This document shows, piece after piece, positions 8,373-16,329 of a stretch of DNA of 27,069 bases. A program made the position numbers and the translations under genes. Location: positions 1 to 27,069 of the forward strand of contig CAYRWY010000026.1 in NCBI GenBank assembly GCA_964427955.1, given 5' to 3'. The first letter of the stretch is position 1. The number at the start of each line of letters is the position of its first letter. The stretch comes from JACRBK01 sp964427955. Lineage in GTDB: Bacteria > Chloroflexota > Anaerolineae > Aggregatilineales > Aggregatilineaceae. Under the pieces are notes generated by a model. It made no database searches. It saw nothing but the letters and a program-made list of their open reading frames with translations, and was not told the DNA's origin.

Positions 8373-8419
8373 GTTTTGATGCCCACCTTTGAACAAAATT
8401 GCAGAACCTCATAACGTTC

Positions 8420-8425
8420 ATTATA
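8420..8425 (-). promoter_or_regulatory. -10 box (TATAAT) of the cupin-AKR operon
   Basis: The minus strand has a perfect TATAAT (8425 to 8420). The transcript would start near 8413, about 40 nt before the cupin ATG. The expected -35 position (about 8443-8448) has no good match and is inside a palindrome, which suggests control by a DNA-binding protein. Confidence 0.5.
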
Positions 8426-8442
8426 GGGAAATCTGGCGCAGA

Positions 8443-8482
8443 ATGATTGTAGAATCATCCACGATGATTGTAGAATTCTACA
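8443..8482. promoter_or_regulatory. Clustered palindromes and direct repeats: operator of the cupin-AKR operon
   Basis: ATGATTGTAGAAT occurs at 8443-8455 and again at 8464-8476, 21 bp apart (two helical turns). The first copy forms the perfect inverted repeat ATGATT-GTAG-AATCAT (8443-8458). The second runs into the perfect 14-bp palindrome TGTAGAATTCTACA (8469-8482). The block covers the -35 region of the operon promoter. The regulator is not encoded next to it. Confidence 0.55.
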
Positions 8483-8675
8483 GGTCTTCACAGGTATCAA
8501 GTGGGGAGATAGGCACGAACCAACATCAGCCGCCTGATGCTGAGATGCTGCTCACGTCAACTGAGAATATAGGGGTGCGACACACACCGGGGACACTCTC
8601 TCCGCCCCCGGTGCGGGATAGATCGTTGGTATTCGCCGGAACGTTCAGCGCCGCCTTAAGGCTGTGCTGCGCGCG
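8483..8675. other. Intergenic region with a weak hairpin after the NrfD gene
   Basis: No convincing gene is seen. ACCGGGG (8586-8592) and CCCCGGT (8606-8612) can pair as a 7-bp stem downstream of the minus-strand NrfD gene, but no T tract follows, so it would be at most a weak or factor-dependent terminator. Confidence 0.3.
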
Positions 8676-9929
8676 CTAGGCGGGCTTGACTTCCGAACTT
8701 TCCGGAGTTCGGTTCGTCCTGGGGAAAAACGGCAGATAACGCAGCCCCAGCGTGAGCATGAGCAGCGCATAGCCGACCACGCCCAGCGCAATGCCCCACT
8801 CGATGGCCGTCGGCATATACTCACGCACGGGAAAAACATTCGCGATACCCGGTGACCAATCGACCGGCACCACCAGCCCGGATAGGGTGACGTTCCACCG
8901 GTTCACGATGATCCCGCCCATCGCCAGCAGCGCCGCCACGATGATCCAGATATCCCGGCGGCGCAGCCGGGGGGTGAGCAGGATCAGCGCCGGGATCAAG
9001 GCCCCCAGGATCACTTCCATCCACCAGAAAGTCACGCCGTACGGCGTGGCATTCTTGAGCACATCGTTGGCTTCGCTGCGGGCCGGGAGATGGCTGTAAT
9101 AACTCGTAGCGAGAAAGTCCCACATCTTGAGGTACAGGTATCCCAACATCATCAACCCGGCGAACGTGGCAATCCGCCGCCGCAAATGGGTCGAGATCTG
9201 GCGGACATGCACCAGATTCTCGTAGAACACCGTGACGCCCAGCGTCACCGACGCCCCGGCAGCGACCGCGGACAGAATGAACATCAAGGGCAGCGACGGC
9301 TTATACCAGATCGGGTGTGCCGACAGAATCCCATACGTGGCTCCCAGGGAGGATTGGTGCAGCAGGGAGAGACCCAGCCCCACGATCGAGACCACCGGGG
9401 TGCCGTGGTGCAGCAGGTGGGCCAACTGCGGCCCACGGCGGAAGCGCCGGGTGACGACGCTGCTTTCGAGGACGGCGGGCGCGAGTTCAAAAACCAGCAC
9501 CATCGAGTAAAACACCACGCACATGGTGATTTCCCACAGCACTGAGTGGACGTTCCAGAAGATCAGCGGGTGCCAGAAGCGTTCGGGACGCCCGATGTCC
9601 ATGATCAGCGCCAGCATCGCGGACGTGTAACCGACGAAGCCAACGAACACCGCAATGCGCGCGATGCGCTGGAAAGATCGCACGCGAAAAATGTAAGCAA
9701 TGGTGGAGAGCGAAAAAGCCCCGGCGCCGAGGGCAATCGCCGACAGATCCACCGTGATCCACAACCCCCAGGGCACCGGATCGGTGAGATTGGTCACCTG
9801 CAAGCCGAAATACAGCACCTGGATTGCCGCGCTGATCCCGATCAGCAGCAGCACGCCCGAAAAGATCAGCCACAGTTGAAAACCGGAAAGGGATTTCAGC
9901 CGCTGTTGCACAGGGTTCAGTAGGGTCAT
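8676..9929 (-). CDS. NrfD/HybB/PsrC-type integral membrane subunit
   Basis: The 417-residue protein has about ten hydrophobic helices and typical NrfD-superfamily segments: PWGLWITVDLSAIALGAGAF, DIGRPERFWHP, NVHSVLWE, LHQSSLGATYG and WYKPSLPLMF. These subunits bind quinone in the membrane and pass electrons to, or take them from, a partner ferredoxin subunit. GGAGGG precedes the ATG, and the gene overlaps the ferredoxin stop by four bases. It is the last gene of the operon LysR - octaheme cytochrome - ferredoxin - NrfD. No molybdopterin subunit is encoded nearby, so the redox partner is probably the cytochrome. It resembles the HybB branch and, from memory, subunits of Ext-type clusters. Confidence 0.92.
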   Translation of the reverse strand: MTLLNPVQQRLKSLSGFQLWLIFSGVLLLIGISAAIQVLYFGLQVTNLTDPVPWGLWITVDLSAIALGAGAFSLSTIAYIFRVRSFQRIARIAVFVGFVGYTSAMLALIMDIGRPERFWHPLIFWNVHSVLWEITMCVVFYSMVLVFELAPAVLESSVVTRRFRRGPQLAHLLHHGTPVVSIVGLGLSLLHQSSLGATYGILSAHPIWYKPSLPLMFILSAVAAGASVTLGVTVFYENLVHVRQISTHLRRRIATFAGLMMLGYLYLKMWDFLATSYYSHLPARSEANDVLKNATPYGVTFWWMEVILGALIPALILLTPRLRRRDIWIIVAALLAMGGIIVNRWNVTLSGLVVPVDWSPGIANVFPVREYMPTAIEWGIALGVVGYALLMLTLGLRYLPFFPRTNRTPESSEVKPA

Positions 9930-10768
9930 AGGGTCATGCCCTCCGGCGGGACATAATACACATTCGGTTCGGTACCCAGATCTTCACGCAGGCGGAACGT
10001 CGGCAGTTCTTCGATGGCGCGCGCCACCGGGCTGGTAGGATCGTTCAAGTCCCCGAAGAGCCGCGCTCCCATCGGGCAGATATTCACGCAGGCCGGGGTT
10101 ACGGAACGATCCACGCCAGGAGTCAAGCGCTGCACCAGCGCACGATCCAGGCGGTGGATGCAGAAGGTGCATTTTTCGACCACCCCTCGCGGGCGCCGCG
10201 TCACTTCCGCGTCTCCCCACTCCCCCTGATAGGGGTTCACGTCCGCGCGTTTCTTCCAGTTAAAATGGCGCGCGCCATAGGGGCAAGCGACCTCACAATA
10301 ACGGCACCCAATGCACTTGTCATAGTCCATGACGACTAAGCCATCGTCGCGAATGAACGTAGCGCGCACCGGACATACGGAGACACACGGCGCCTCCTGG
10401 CAGTGCAGACAGGGGCGGGTCATGTGGAACAACTGCCCCGTTTCGGTGGACTCCAGGAGATAAGTATTCCAGCGCATCTCGTCGGTGACGTCGTTGACAG
10501 CCTGGCAGGCGTAGACGCAGTATTGGCAGCCGATACATTTGCGCAGGTCGATCACCATGCCCCAACGGTACTTGTTCGCGGTGGGAACCACGGCACCCGC
10601 GCTGCGCACCTCACCCGCGTCGAGCGCGCGTTCTTCCTCCAACAAATCCTGGAGAGGTTTCAACCGGCTCAAGACCGCGGCCACCGCGACGCTGCCTCCC
10701 AGGGCCGCCATGCCTGCCAGCAATTCACGCCGAGTCAAAAACACATCTTCGGGCATAGCTCTACTCAT
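9926..10768 (-). CDS. Tat-exported four-cluster ferredoxin (HybA/NrfC/DmsB-like)
   Basis: The 280-residue protein starts with a Tat signal (LTRRELLAGMAALGGSVAVAA, residues about 11-31), so it folds in the cytoplasm and is exported. Four 4Fe-4S cluster cysteine sets follow: CIGCQYCVYAC from residue 78, CLHCQEAPCVSVC, CIGCRYCEVACP and CTFCIH with a final CVNICP. It would wire the NrfD quinone subunit to the neighbouring cytochrome. ATG 10768 overlaps the cytochrome stop by eight bases; ATG 10756 is possible but would shorten the region before the twin arginine. The lack of a molybdoenzyme partner distinguishes this set from classic Dms/Psr complexes. Confidence 0.93.
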   Translation of the reverse strand: MSRAMPEDVFLTRRELLAGMAALGGSVAVAAVLSRLKPLQDLLEEERALDAGEVRSAGAVVPTANKYRWGMVIDLRKCIGCQYCVYACQAVNDVTDEMRWNTYLLESTETGQLFHMTRPCLHCQEAPCVSVCPVRATFIRDDGLVVMDYDKCIGCRYCEVACPYGARHFNWKKRADVNPYQGEWGDAEVTRRPRGVVEKCTFCIHRLDRALVQRLTPGVDRSVTPACVNICPMGARLFGDLNDPTSPVARAIEELPTFRLREDLGTEPNVYYVPPEGMTL

Positions 10769-11714
10769 CTTTCGTTTTGCGCGAGGACCGCTGGTGGAAA
10801 CTGATCAGGCCCACGACCACGATGCCTCCGGCGGCTAAACCGATGATAAGGCCCTGAGCCAGACGCAGCGCGGCGGTGTTGGACCCGCGCGCCTTGACGG
10901 TATCCACTTCGGCTTCCAGCTCGTTGATGCGCAGACTGGCTTCCAGGATCGGCTGGTCGCTCGCCGTGAGATTCATCGCGCTGAGCGCGTCGGCCTGAAC
11001 TTGCATGACCTGGCTGTCCGTAATCTCCTCGTGGCAGCTCACGCACGCCACGGTCTCCACCGTGCCGACGTGGCCGGTCGGCATCACGTCGCCGCTGACG
11101 ACGTGCAGGTCGAGATCTTCCTGTTTTGGGTGGAACCAATGGCAGTCCACGCAGTTCTCGTCCGGGTGAGTCAAATGGGTGTAGTCGTCACGCGCATCCT
11201 CGCTGTGACAGTCCAGGCACAGCTCGTTGGGCGTGGCAAATCGCAGCGCATTGGCGTGAGGTTGGTGGCAGGTCGTGCAGGCAAATTCCGGCTGGCCATG
11301 CGCGCTGCGCTGCCATTCGGTGTAGGTGGTCGGATGGCAGTTGGCACACACCTCGGTACCCGGCGTAATCGTGACCGGATCGGGGGGATGGGTGGCCGTG
11401 GTGGCCCCATGACAGGCCTCGCAGGTAATCTCCTCGTGCGCATACTCGCCCGTGCGTGCCACAAACCCGGTCGTGTGGCAGGCCAGACAATCTACGTCTT
11501 GTCCCTGGGATTGCCATGCGGTTTGAAACGTGGCGTTACTATAGGCGTGGGCATGTGTACTGGTACGCCACGCGGCCACCACATCGATGTGACACTCCGC
11601 GCAGCCCGGCGGCGGCGTAGGGCTGGGCGTTGGCCCATTGTCCTGCGCGACGGCCACCGTCACGCCCACCAGCGCCAACACAACACTAAGTAAGACAACG
11701 CGCAAAAGAGGCAT
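10761..11714 (-). CDS. Octaheme c-type cytochrome with C-terminal membrane anchor
   Basis: The 317-residue protein has a Sec signal peptide (cleavage near AVA, residue 23), a proline/threonine-rich linker and eight CxxCH sites: CAECH from residue 38, CLACH, CEACH, CANCH, CTTCH, CLDCH, CVDCH and CVSCH. After the heme domain comes a helical stretch (about 250-275) and a C-terminal transmembrane helix (about 285-305) with a basic tail. It would be a periplasmic-side electron carrier fixed in the membrane beside the ferredoxin/NrfD subunits. AAGGA lies nine bases upstream of the ATG. It follows the LysR stop by 12 bases. Confidence 0.93.
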   Translation of the reverse strand: MPLLRVVLLSVVLALVGVTVAVAQDNGPTPSPTPPPGCAECHIDVVAAWRTSTHAHAYSNATFQTAWQSQGQDVDCLACHTTGFVARTGEYAHEEITCEACHGATTATHPPDPVTITPGTEVCANCHPTTYTEWQRSAHGQPEFACTTCHQPHANALRFATPNELCLDCHSEDARDDYTHLTHPDENCVDCHWFHPKQEDLDLHVVSGDVMPTGHVGTVETVACVSCHEEITDSQVMQVQADALSAMNLTASDQPILEASLRINELEAEVDTVKARGSNTAALRLAQGLIIGLAAGGIVVVGLISFHQRSSRKTKDE

Positions 11715-11726
11715 ACAATCAGTTCC

Positions 11727-12647
11727 TTATGTAACCATTGGCCGCAAATCGTCGTTCTCCGGCGCAAAGACAAAATCCCAGAAGGCGGTACGGGCTTCGC
11801 TGGCACGGAAATCAGTGTGGCGTGCCATATAGAGCTTCTGGATCAACCGCAGCCCCTCCACCGCGACCTCCTTGACCAGACCTTCGCGGAGGGCCGATTC
11901 AGCGCAGGTGCGGGATACGAAGGCAGGCCCAATGCCTTCGCCCACAGCCTGGACAATCGACTCGGTATTCTCCAGCACCAGGCGCGTGGGCAGCATTTCT
12001 ACGCTCAGGTCGTAGCTCGCCAGCTCGCGGTTGAGTGTGATGGAAGTGCCCGAACTGGCCTCACGCAGAACAAGCGGTTGTTCGATCAGTTCCTCCAGCG
12101 CCAGGTGCCCTACCCGCGCCCACGGATGATCTTTGGGGACGATGAGCACCACCAGGTCGTCGGCAAAGTGCCGGTATTCGATGGTCCGGCGCGGCACCCG
12201 CAAACTGCTGACGGCCAGATCGACTTCTCCTGCGGTCAGCCGTTCCAATGCCTGGTTACGAGGCCCCACCCGGCACATCACCCGCACACTGGGGTGGAGG
12301 CCCATAAACCGCGCCATGATTTTGGGCAGGATATATTTGCCCGCCGAGGTGCTGCACCCGATCGCCAGCAGCCCGCTCACCGTATCGGGCGGAGATGACA
12401 GCATCTCCTCCAAGATCTGAGCTTCTCTCAAGAGCTTCCGCACCGCGGGAATAGCCGCCTCGCCCATGTCGTTCAACTTGATGCTGCGTCCGATCCGGTC
12501 AAACAGCCGCATGTTAAGCCGCTCTTCGAGCGCCTGAATATGCGCGCTGACTGCCGGTTGAGAAGTGTTCAGCAGACGCGCCGTCTCCGAGAAATTCTCT
12601 GTCTCGGCAGCGATCAGAAAAACTTGCAGTTCATAGAGTTCTAGCAT
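11727..12647 (-). CDS. LysR family transcriptional regulator
   Basis: The 306-residue protein has the LysR winged helix at the N-terminus (MLELYELQVFLIAAETENFS, then LLNTSQPAVSAHIQALEERL) followed by a substrate-binding-like effector domain (about 90-300). ATG 12647 is preferred: AGGGG is eight bases upstream and LysR proteins usually begin right at this helix; a TTG start at 12671 is possible. It is the first gene of the minus operon and divergent from the selenocytochrome operon, the classic position for a LysR that controls both sides. The effector is unknown; the domain resembles the CbbR/CysB-type group only in general. Confidence 0.92.
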   Translation of the reverse strand: MLELYELQVFLIAAETENFSETARLLNTSQPAVSAHIQALEERLNMRLFDRIGRSIKLNDMGEAAIPAVRKLLREAQILEEMLSSPPDTVSGLLAIGCSTSAGKYILPKIMARFMGLHPSVRVMCRVGPRNQALERLTAGEVDLAVSSLRVPRRTIEYRHFADDLVVLIVPKDHPWARVGHLALEELIEQPLVLREASSGTSITLNRELASYDLSVEMLPTRLVLENTESIVQAVGEGIGPAFVSRTCAESALREGLVKEVAVEGLRLIQKLYMARHTDFRASEARTAFWDFVFAPENDDLRPMVT

Positions 12648-12752
12648 CAGTCTGGCCCCTTCATCTTCCAATAGCTGGCAACAATGATAGTGAAAGATGG
12701 TACGGAGGGGTATAGATATTTCATAGCAGATTTTGGCCCGGCAAGATATGGC

Positions 12753-12784
12753 TAAACGTCATAAGAAAAACGGATAAACGTTAT
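12753..12784. promoter_or_regulatory. Candidate LysR binding region in the divergent spacer
   Basis: TAAACGTCAT (12753-12762) and TAAACGTTAT (12775-12784) are near-identical direct repeats 22 bp apart, and the second centres on the palindrome AACGTT. The region lies midway between the divergent LysR and cytochrome starts, where a LysR tetramer would contact DNA. No strong sigma-70 promoter is obvious in the 207-bp spacer. Confidence 0.4.
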
Positions 12785-12854
12785 TGCTCCTTATCAGTTT
12801 TTCAGTTTACACTGGGGGATAGTGCAGATTGTCACATTTCGAGTCGGAGTCCAG

Positions 12855-14561
12855 ATGAACAGAGTTCAGAGCATCAGGCCGCTGCTTCTCCACGGGAGTT
12901 TGTTACTGCTGGCAGCGGGGTTAGCAGGTTGCAAACCGGACACCTCGATTCCCAAACCATCTGAAACCGCTCTAGCCGCTCGACCGACCGCAACAGCGTC
13001 TCTGGAAGCTACGATCCCGGTCACGGAGTCCCCCGCCGAGCTGTTTACGGACACGGAATGCCTCGACTGCCATACGGACCAGGACACGCTGAAAGAACTG
13101 GCGGTGGAAGAGGTACAAACCGCCAGCCTCTCCGAAGGTCCTGGCTGAGGTGGCTCTGTGCCTCCGTTGGAGGCCTGGGAGAAAGTCTGGATTAACGGCG
13201 ACACCTTCGTCGAAGATGTTCACGCCTATATCAACTGCACCACGTGCCACGGGGGACAGTCCGTGGACGACATGGACGCGGCCCACGAGGGCATGGTCGT
13301 CGATCCGTCCAACGATCCTGAAACCGGCTGCGCGACCTGCCACCCCAACCTCACGCCGCACGCCGCCGACAGCTTGCACGTGAGCCTGGCAGGCTACGAT
13401 ACTGCCTTGCATGAGCGCAGCACGGTGGCCAATTTCGACGCCCTGGAAACGATGGAGAGCTATCACTGCAACTCGTGCCACTCCTCCTGCGGCCAATGCC
13501 ATGTCAGCCAACCGACCTCGGTCGGCGGGGGGCTGCTCGAAGGGCATACGTTCGTTCAGACGCCGCCGATGAGCAGGACCTGCACCGGCTGTCACGGCAG
13601 TCGGGTCAAGAACGAATATTATGGCTTGAACGAAGGCTACCCTGGGGATGTGCATCTCCGTAAAGGGCGCATGGCCTGCACCGACTGCCACACGGGCAAC
13701 GAAATGCACGGGCTGACCAATATCCCGGCTGAAATCCCGGAATATCTCATGGTCAACGCCGAGGAAGCGGCGGCCACGCCCATCGCCCACCGCTATGATG
13801 GGCTACGTGAACCCACCTGCGAAGCCTGTCACGCGGCGGAGATCGGCATTGGGTCAGGCATTCCGGAACACGAGGTCCATCCGGTGGAGCTGCTGGCCTG
13901 CGAAGTCTGCCACAGTGTCAGCTACACGAACTGCACTAACTGCCACGTGGACCGGGCGGAAGATGGCACCCCCTTCTACACCATCGAGGCGCACAACATC
14001 GGATTTTATATTGGCCTCAACCCGGAGCGTACTGCCGAACGTCCTTACAAGTACGTCCCGGTGCGGCATGTGCCCGTCGATCCGGATTCGTTCAGCAGTT
14101 ACGGGGACAACTTGTTGGTCAATTTCCTGAATCGACCGACCTGGACCTACGCCACTCCACACAATACGCAGCTCGATACGCCTCAGACGCTGACCTGCCT
14201 GGCCTGTCATGAAAACGACGAGGTGTTCCTGACCTCGGACAAGGTCACCCCGGAGGAGTTGGGTGGAGCCAATCTCGACGTGATCGTCGATCACGCGCCG
14301 CTCTTCCCCGAAGGCTACGAGCAATACCGGGATCACCGGAACGGCACTGACGAAGCGCCCGCCGCAGGCGAGGGCGAGTCAACCTCTTCCGGCGGCAGTG
14401 ATGCGGATTTCTGGGGCAGTGACAGCGCGCCCGCCGGAGATGCCACGGCAACTCCGGCCAGCGATGCGGATTTCTGGGGCAGTGACAGTGCGCCCGCCGA
14501 AGCGGCGACCGCCACCCCCGCTAGCGATGCGGATTTCTGGGGAAGCGACAGCACCCCATAA
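12855..14561 (+). CDS. Undecaheme c-type cytochrome lipoprotein with in-frame UGA, probable selenoprotein (ExtKL-like)
   Basis: Read through the TGA at 13146-13148, this is one 568-residue protein; without readthrough it splits into 97 and at most 467 residues. The N-terminus is a lipoprotein signal (lipobox LAGC, Cys26). Eleven CxxCH sites follow: CLDCH at 69-73 before the UGA, then CTTCH, CATCH, CNSCH, CGQCH, CTGCH, CTDCH, CEACH, CEVCH, CTNCH and CLACH. The UGA is codon 98 in SEGPG-U-GGSVPP. The tail holds three SDADFWGSDS repeats. GGAG lies five bases before ATG 12855. The second half alone has no signal peptide and could not receive heme outside the membrane, which argues for readthrough as Sec98. 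A TGG-to-TGA mutation, or a sequencing error, is the main alternative. It begins the operon with the rhodanese gene and probably conducts electrons at the cell surface. Confidence 0.8.
13146..13181 (+). promoter_or_regulatory. UGA codon and SECIS-like hairpin
   Basis: After the in-frame TGA (13146-13148) comes a perfect stem GCCTCC (13160-13165) and GGAGGC (13169-13174) with loop GTT; CTC (13154-13156) and GAG (13179-13181) can extend it across an internal loop. The loop begins with G and 17 nt separate it from the UGA. This meets the known bacterial SECIS pattern (apical loop roughly 16-37 nt after UGA, G within its first two bases). It could be chance in GC-rich DNA. A GAGGTGG before GTG 13158 would also permit reinitiation. 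Confidence 0.55.
14397..14558 (+). repeat. 63-bp tandem repeat encoding SDADFWGSDS units
   Basis: Three units start at 14397, 14460 and 14523, the last truncated by the stop codon. Each encodes SDADFWGSDS followed by a Pro/Ala/Thr-rich spacer of about eleven residues. The DNA is nearly identical in the SDADFWGSDS part and more divergent in the spacer, so the Trp-containing acidic peptide appears to be conserved. Confidence 0.9.
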
Positions 14562-14610
14562 ACCATCACCACATCTTTCTATTGAAAATACGTAGGGAGG
14601 ACTGAAATTA

Positions 14611-16266
14611 ATGCGTAAACTGACCTATTTGCTGTTTGTGCTGGCGCTCGTTTTCCCGCTGGCACTCCCCTTCGCGCCCGTCCTGGCTCAGGACGGCACT
14701 GCCGTTCAGGCTCGCCTTGAGGAATACAATGCGAACCTGCCCAAGGGTTATGGTGGGGTATCCGTTGACGACGTTTCCGCCGAACTCATCGACAATCCGG
14801 CGCTGGTCGTTCTCGACGTGCGCCAGCCGGACGAATATGCCCAGGGCCATATCGAGACGGCCTTCGACGTTCCGATCCGCGATGTCGCCAAGAATCTGAA
14901 CCTGCTGCCCGATCTCAACGCCAGGATCGTCGTGGTGTGCGGTTCGGGCTTCCGCTCGGCCATCGTGATGACTGCGCTCCAGGTGTTGGGCTACACCGAC
15001 GTTCGTAGCATGTCGGGCGGGATGACCGCCTGGCAGGGCAAGAGCCTGGCGATGTCGGTCGAGGCGGTCACGCCCACCGCAGGCACCGCTCCTGCCATCG
15101 ATCCGGAACTCCTGGCAGCCGTGGATGCCGCACTGTCCGGCCTGCCCCAGGGCTACGGTGGGGTCAAAGCCGAAGACCTCAACGCCGAACTGGCCGACAA
15201 TCCGCCCGCGATGCTGATCGACGTCCGCACGCCCGAAGAATGGGCAACCGGTTATATCGCTGGAGCCGTCTCCATCCCCCTGGAAGAATTCATGAGTCAC
15301 GCGGCGGAACTGCCGGCGGACCAGGCGGCCAATATCGTGATCTACTGCAAGGCCGGTCACCGGGGCAATATGGCGGCGACGATGCTGCGTATCATGGGCT
15401 ATACCAATGTGCGCGACCTGTCGGGCGGCATCGGGGCCTGGACGGCGGCGGGGCTGGCGATTGAAGGGGCTGCTCCTGCCGAAGCCGCAGCCATGTTCGA
15501 TCTCCCTGCCCTGCTCGACGCGTACATCACCGGCCTGCCGAATACGTTCAACGCCGTCAAAGCCAGCGATCTGGCGGTCGAACTGGCGGAAAAGCCCGAC
15601 CTGCTGCTGGTCGATGTGCGCACGGTGGATGAATATGTCGAAGGTCACATCGCGGGCGCGATCAACGTGCCCCTGACCGAACTCACCTCGCACCTGGACA
15701 TGCTGCCCGCGCTCGATCAGGAGATGGTCGTCTACTGCGGCAGCGGCCACCGTTCGGCGATGGCCATGACCGTCCTCAATCTGCTGGGCTACACCCATGC
15801 CCGCAACATGCTGGGCGGCGTGAAAGCCTGGACCACCGCAGAACTGCCGCTGACCACGGACGAAACCGCTTATACGGCAGGCGCAGCACCCGCCATCGAT
15901 CCCACGTTGCTCGGGCTGCTGGATGCGTACGTGAAAGCGATCCCCGCGGGCTACTACGTCATCAGCGCCGATGACTTGAGCGTCGCCCTGGCCGAGAATC
16001 CCCCGGCCCTCATCGACGTGCGCACCGACGAAGAAGTCGCCAATGGCTACATCGAAGGCGCACAGCATATCGAACTACGCAGTTTCGTGGCTCGCATGAG
16101 CGAGTGGCCTGCCGACAAAACGGCGCCGGTCATCATCTACTGCGGCAGTGATCACCGGGCGGTCATCGCGATGGTGGCGATGCAGTTGATGGGCTACGAG
16201 GATGTGCGCTCGCTCGGCGGCGGTCTGCAAGCCTGGCTCGCGAAAGAATATCCGGTCGTCAAATAA
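14611..16266 (+). CDS. Exported protein with four tandem rhodanese domains
   Basis: The 551-residue protein starts with a Sec signal peptide (residues 1-26, ending VLAQ) and then has four rhodanese-like domains of about 120-135 residues. Each retains an active-site cysteine loop: C110 (CGSGFR), C246 (CKAGHR), C376 (CGSGHR) and C511 (CGSDHR). All four are therefore potentially sulfur- or selenium-transfer competent. GGGAGG lies ten bases before the ATG. It follows the selenocytochrome by 49 bases and ends at a terminator, so the two form one operon. In Geobacter ext clusters a rhodanese (ExtH) accompanies surface cytochromes; that similarity is from memory. A role in handling persulfide, polysulfide or selenium species is inference. 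Confidence 0.93.
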   Translation: MRKLTYLLFVLALVFPLALPFAPVLAQDGTAVQARLEEYNANLPKGYGGVSVDDVSAELIDNPALVVLDVRQPDEYAQGHIETAFDVPIRDVAKNLNLLPDLNARIVVVCGSGFRSAIVMTALQVLGYTDVRSMSGGMTAWQGKSLAMSVEAVTPTAGTAPAIDPELLAAVDAALSGLPQGYGGVKAEDLNAELADNPPAMLIDVRTPEEWATGYIAGAVSIPLEEFMSHAAELPADQAANIVIYCKAGHRGNMAATMLRIMGYTNVRDLSGGIGAWTAAGLAIEGAAPAEAAAMFDLPALLDAYITGLPNTFNAVKASDLAVELAEKPDLLLVDVRTVDEYVEGHIAGAINVPLTELTSHLDMLPALDQEMVVYCGSGHRSAMAMTVLNLLGYTHARNMLGGVKAWTTAELPLTTDETAYTAGAAPAIDPTLLGLLDAYVKAIPAGYYVISADDLSVALAENPPALIDVRTDEEVANGYIEGAQHIELRSFVARMSEWPADKTAPVIIYCGSDHRAVIAMVAMQLMGYEDVRSLGGGLQAWLAKEYPVVK

Positions 16267-16280
16267 TCCCTGCTCCACAA

Positions 16281-16316
16281 GACCTCGGCATCCAGGATGT
16301 CGAGGTCTTATTTTTT
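16281..16316 (+). terminator. Rho-independent terminator of the cytochrome-rhodanese operon
   Basis: GACCTCGGCATC (16281-16292) pairs with GATGTCGAGGTC (16296-16307), 12 pairs including one G-T, with loop CAG, followed by TTATTTTTT. It begins 14 bases after the rhodanese stop codon. Confidence 0.92.
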
Positions 16317-16329
16317 CCCCAGGTGGCGA

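Noticed and set aside
13130..13175. Frameshift between two cytochrome ORFs
   Set aside because: The 12855 and 13158 readings are in the same frame and separated only by TGA, so no indel is required; UGA readthrough or a point nonsense mutation are the real choices.
14608..16068. 486-codon open frame on the minus strand
   Set aside because: It is antisense to the four-domain rhodanese, has His/Arg/Gly-rich low-quality protein and no ribosome site; it is a GC-rich shadow.
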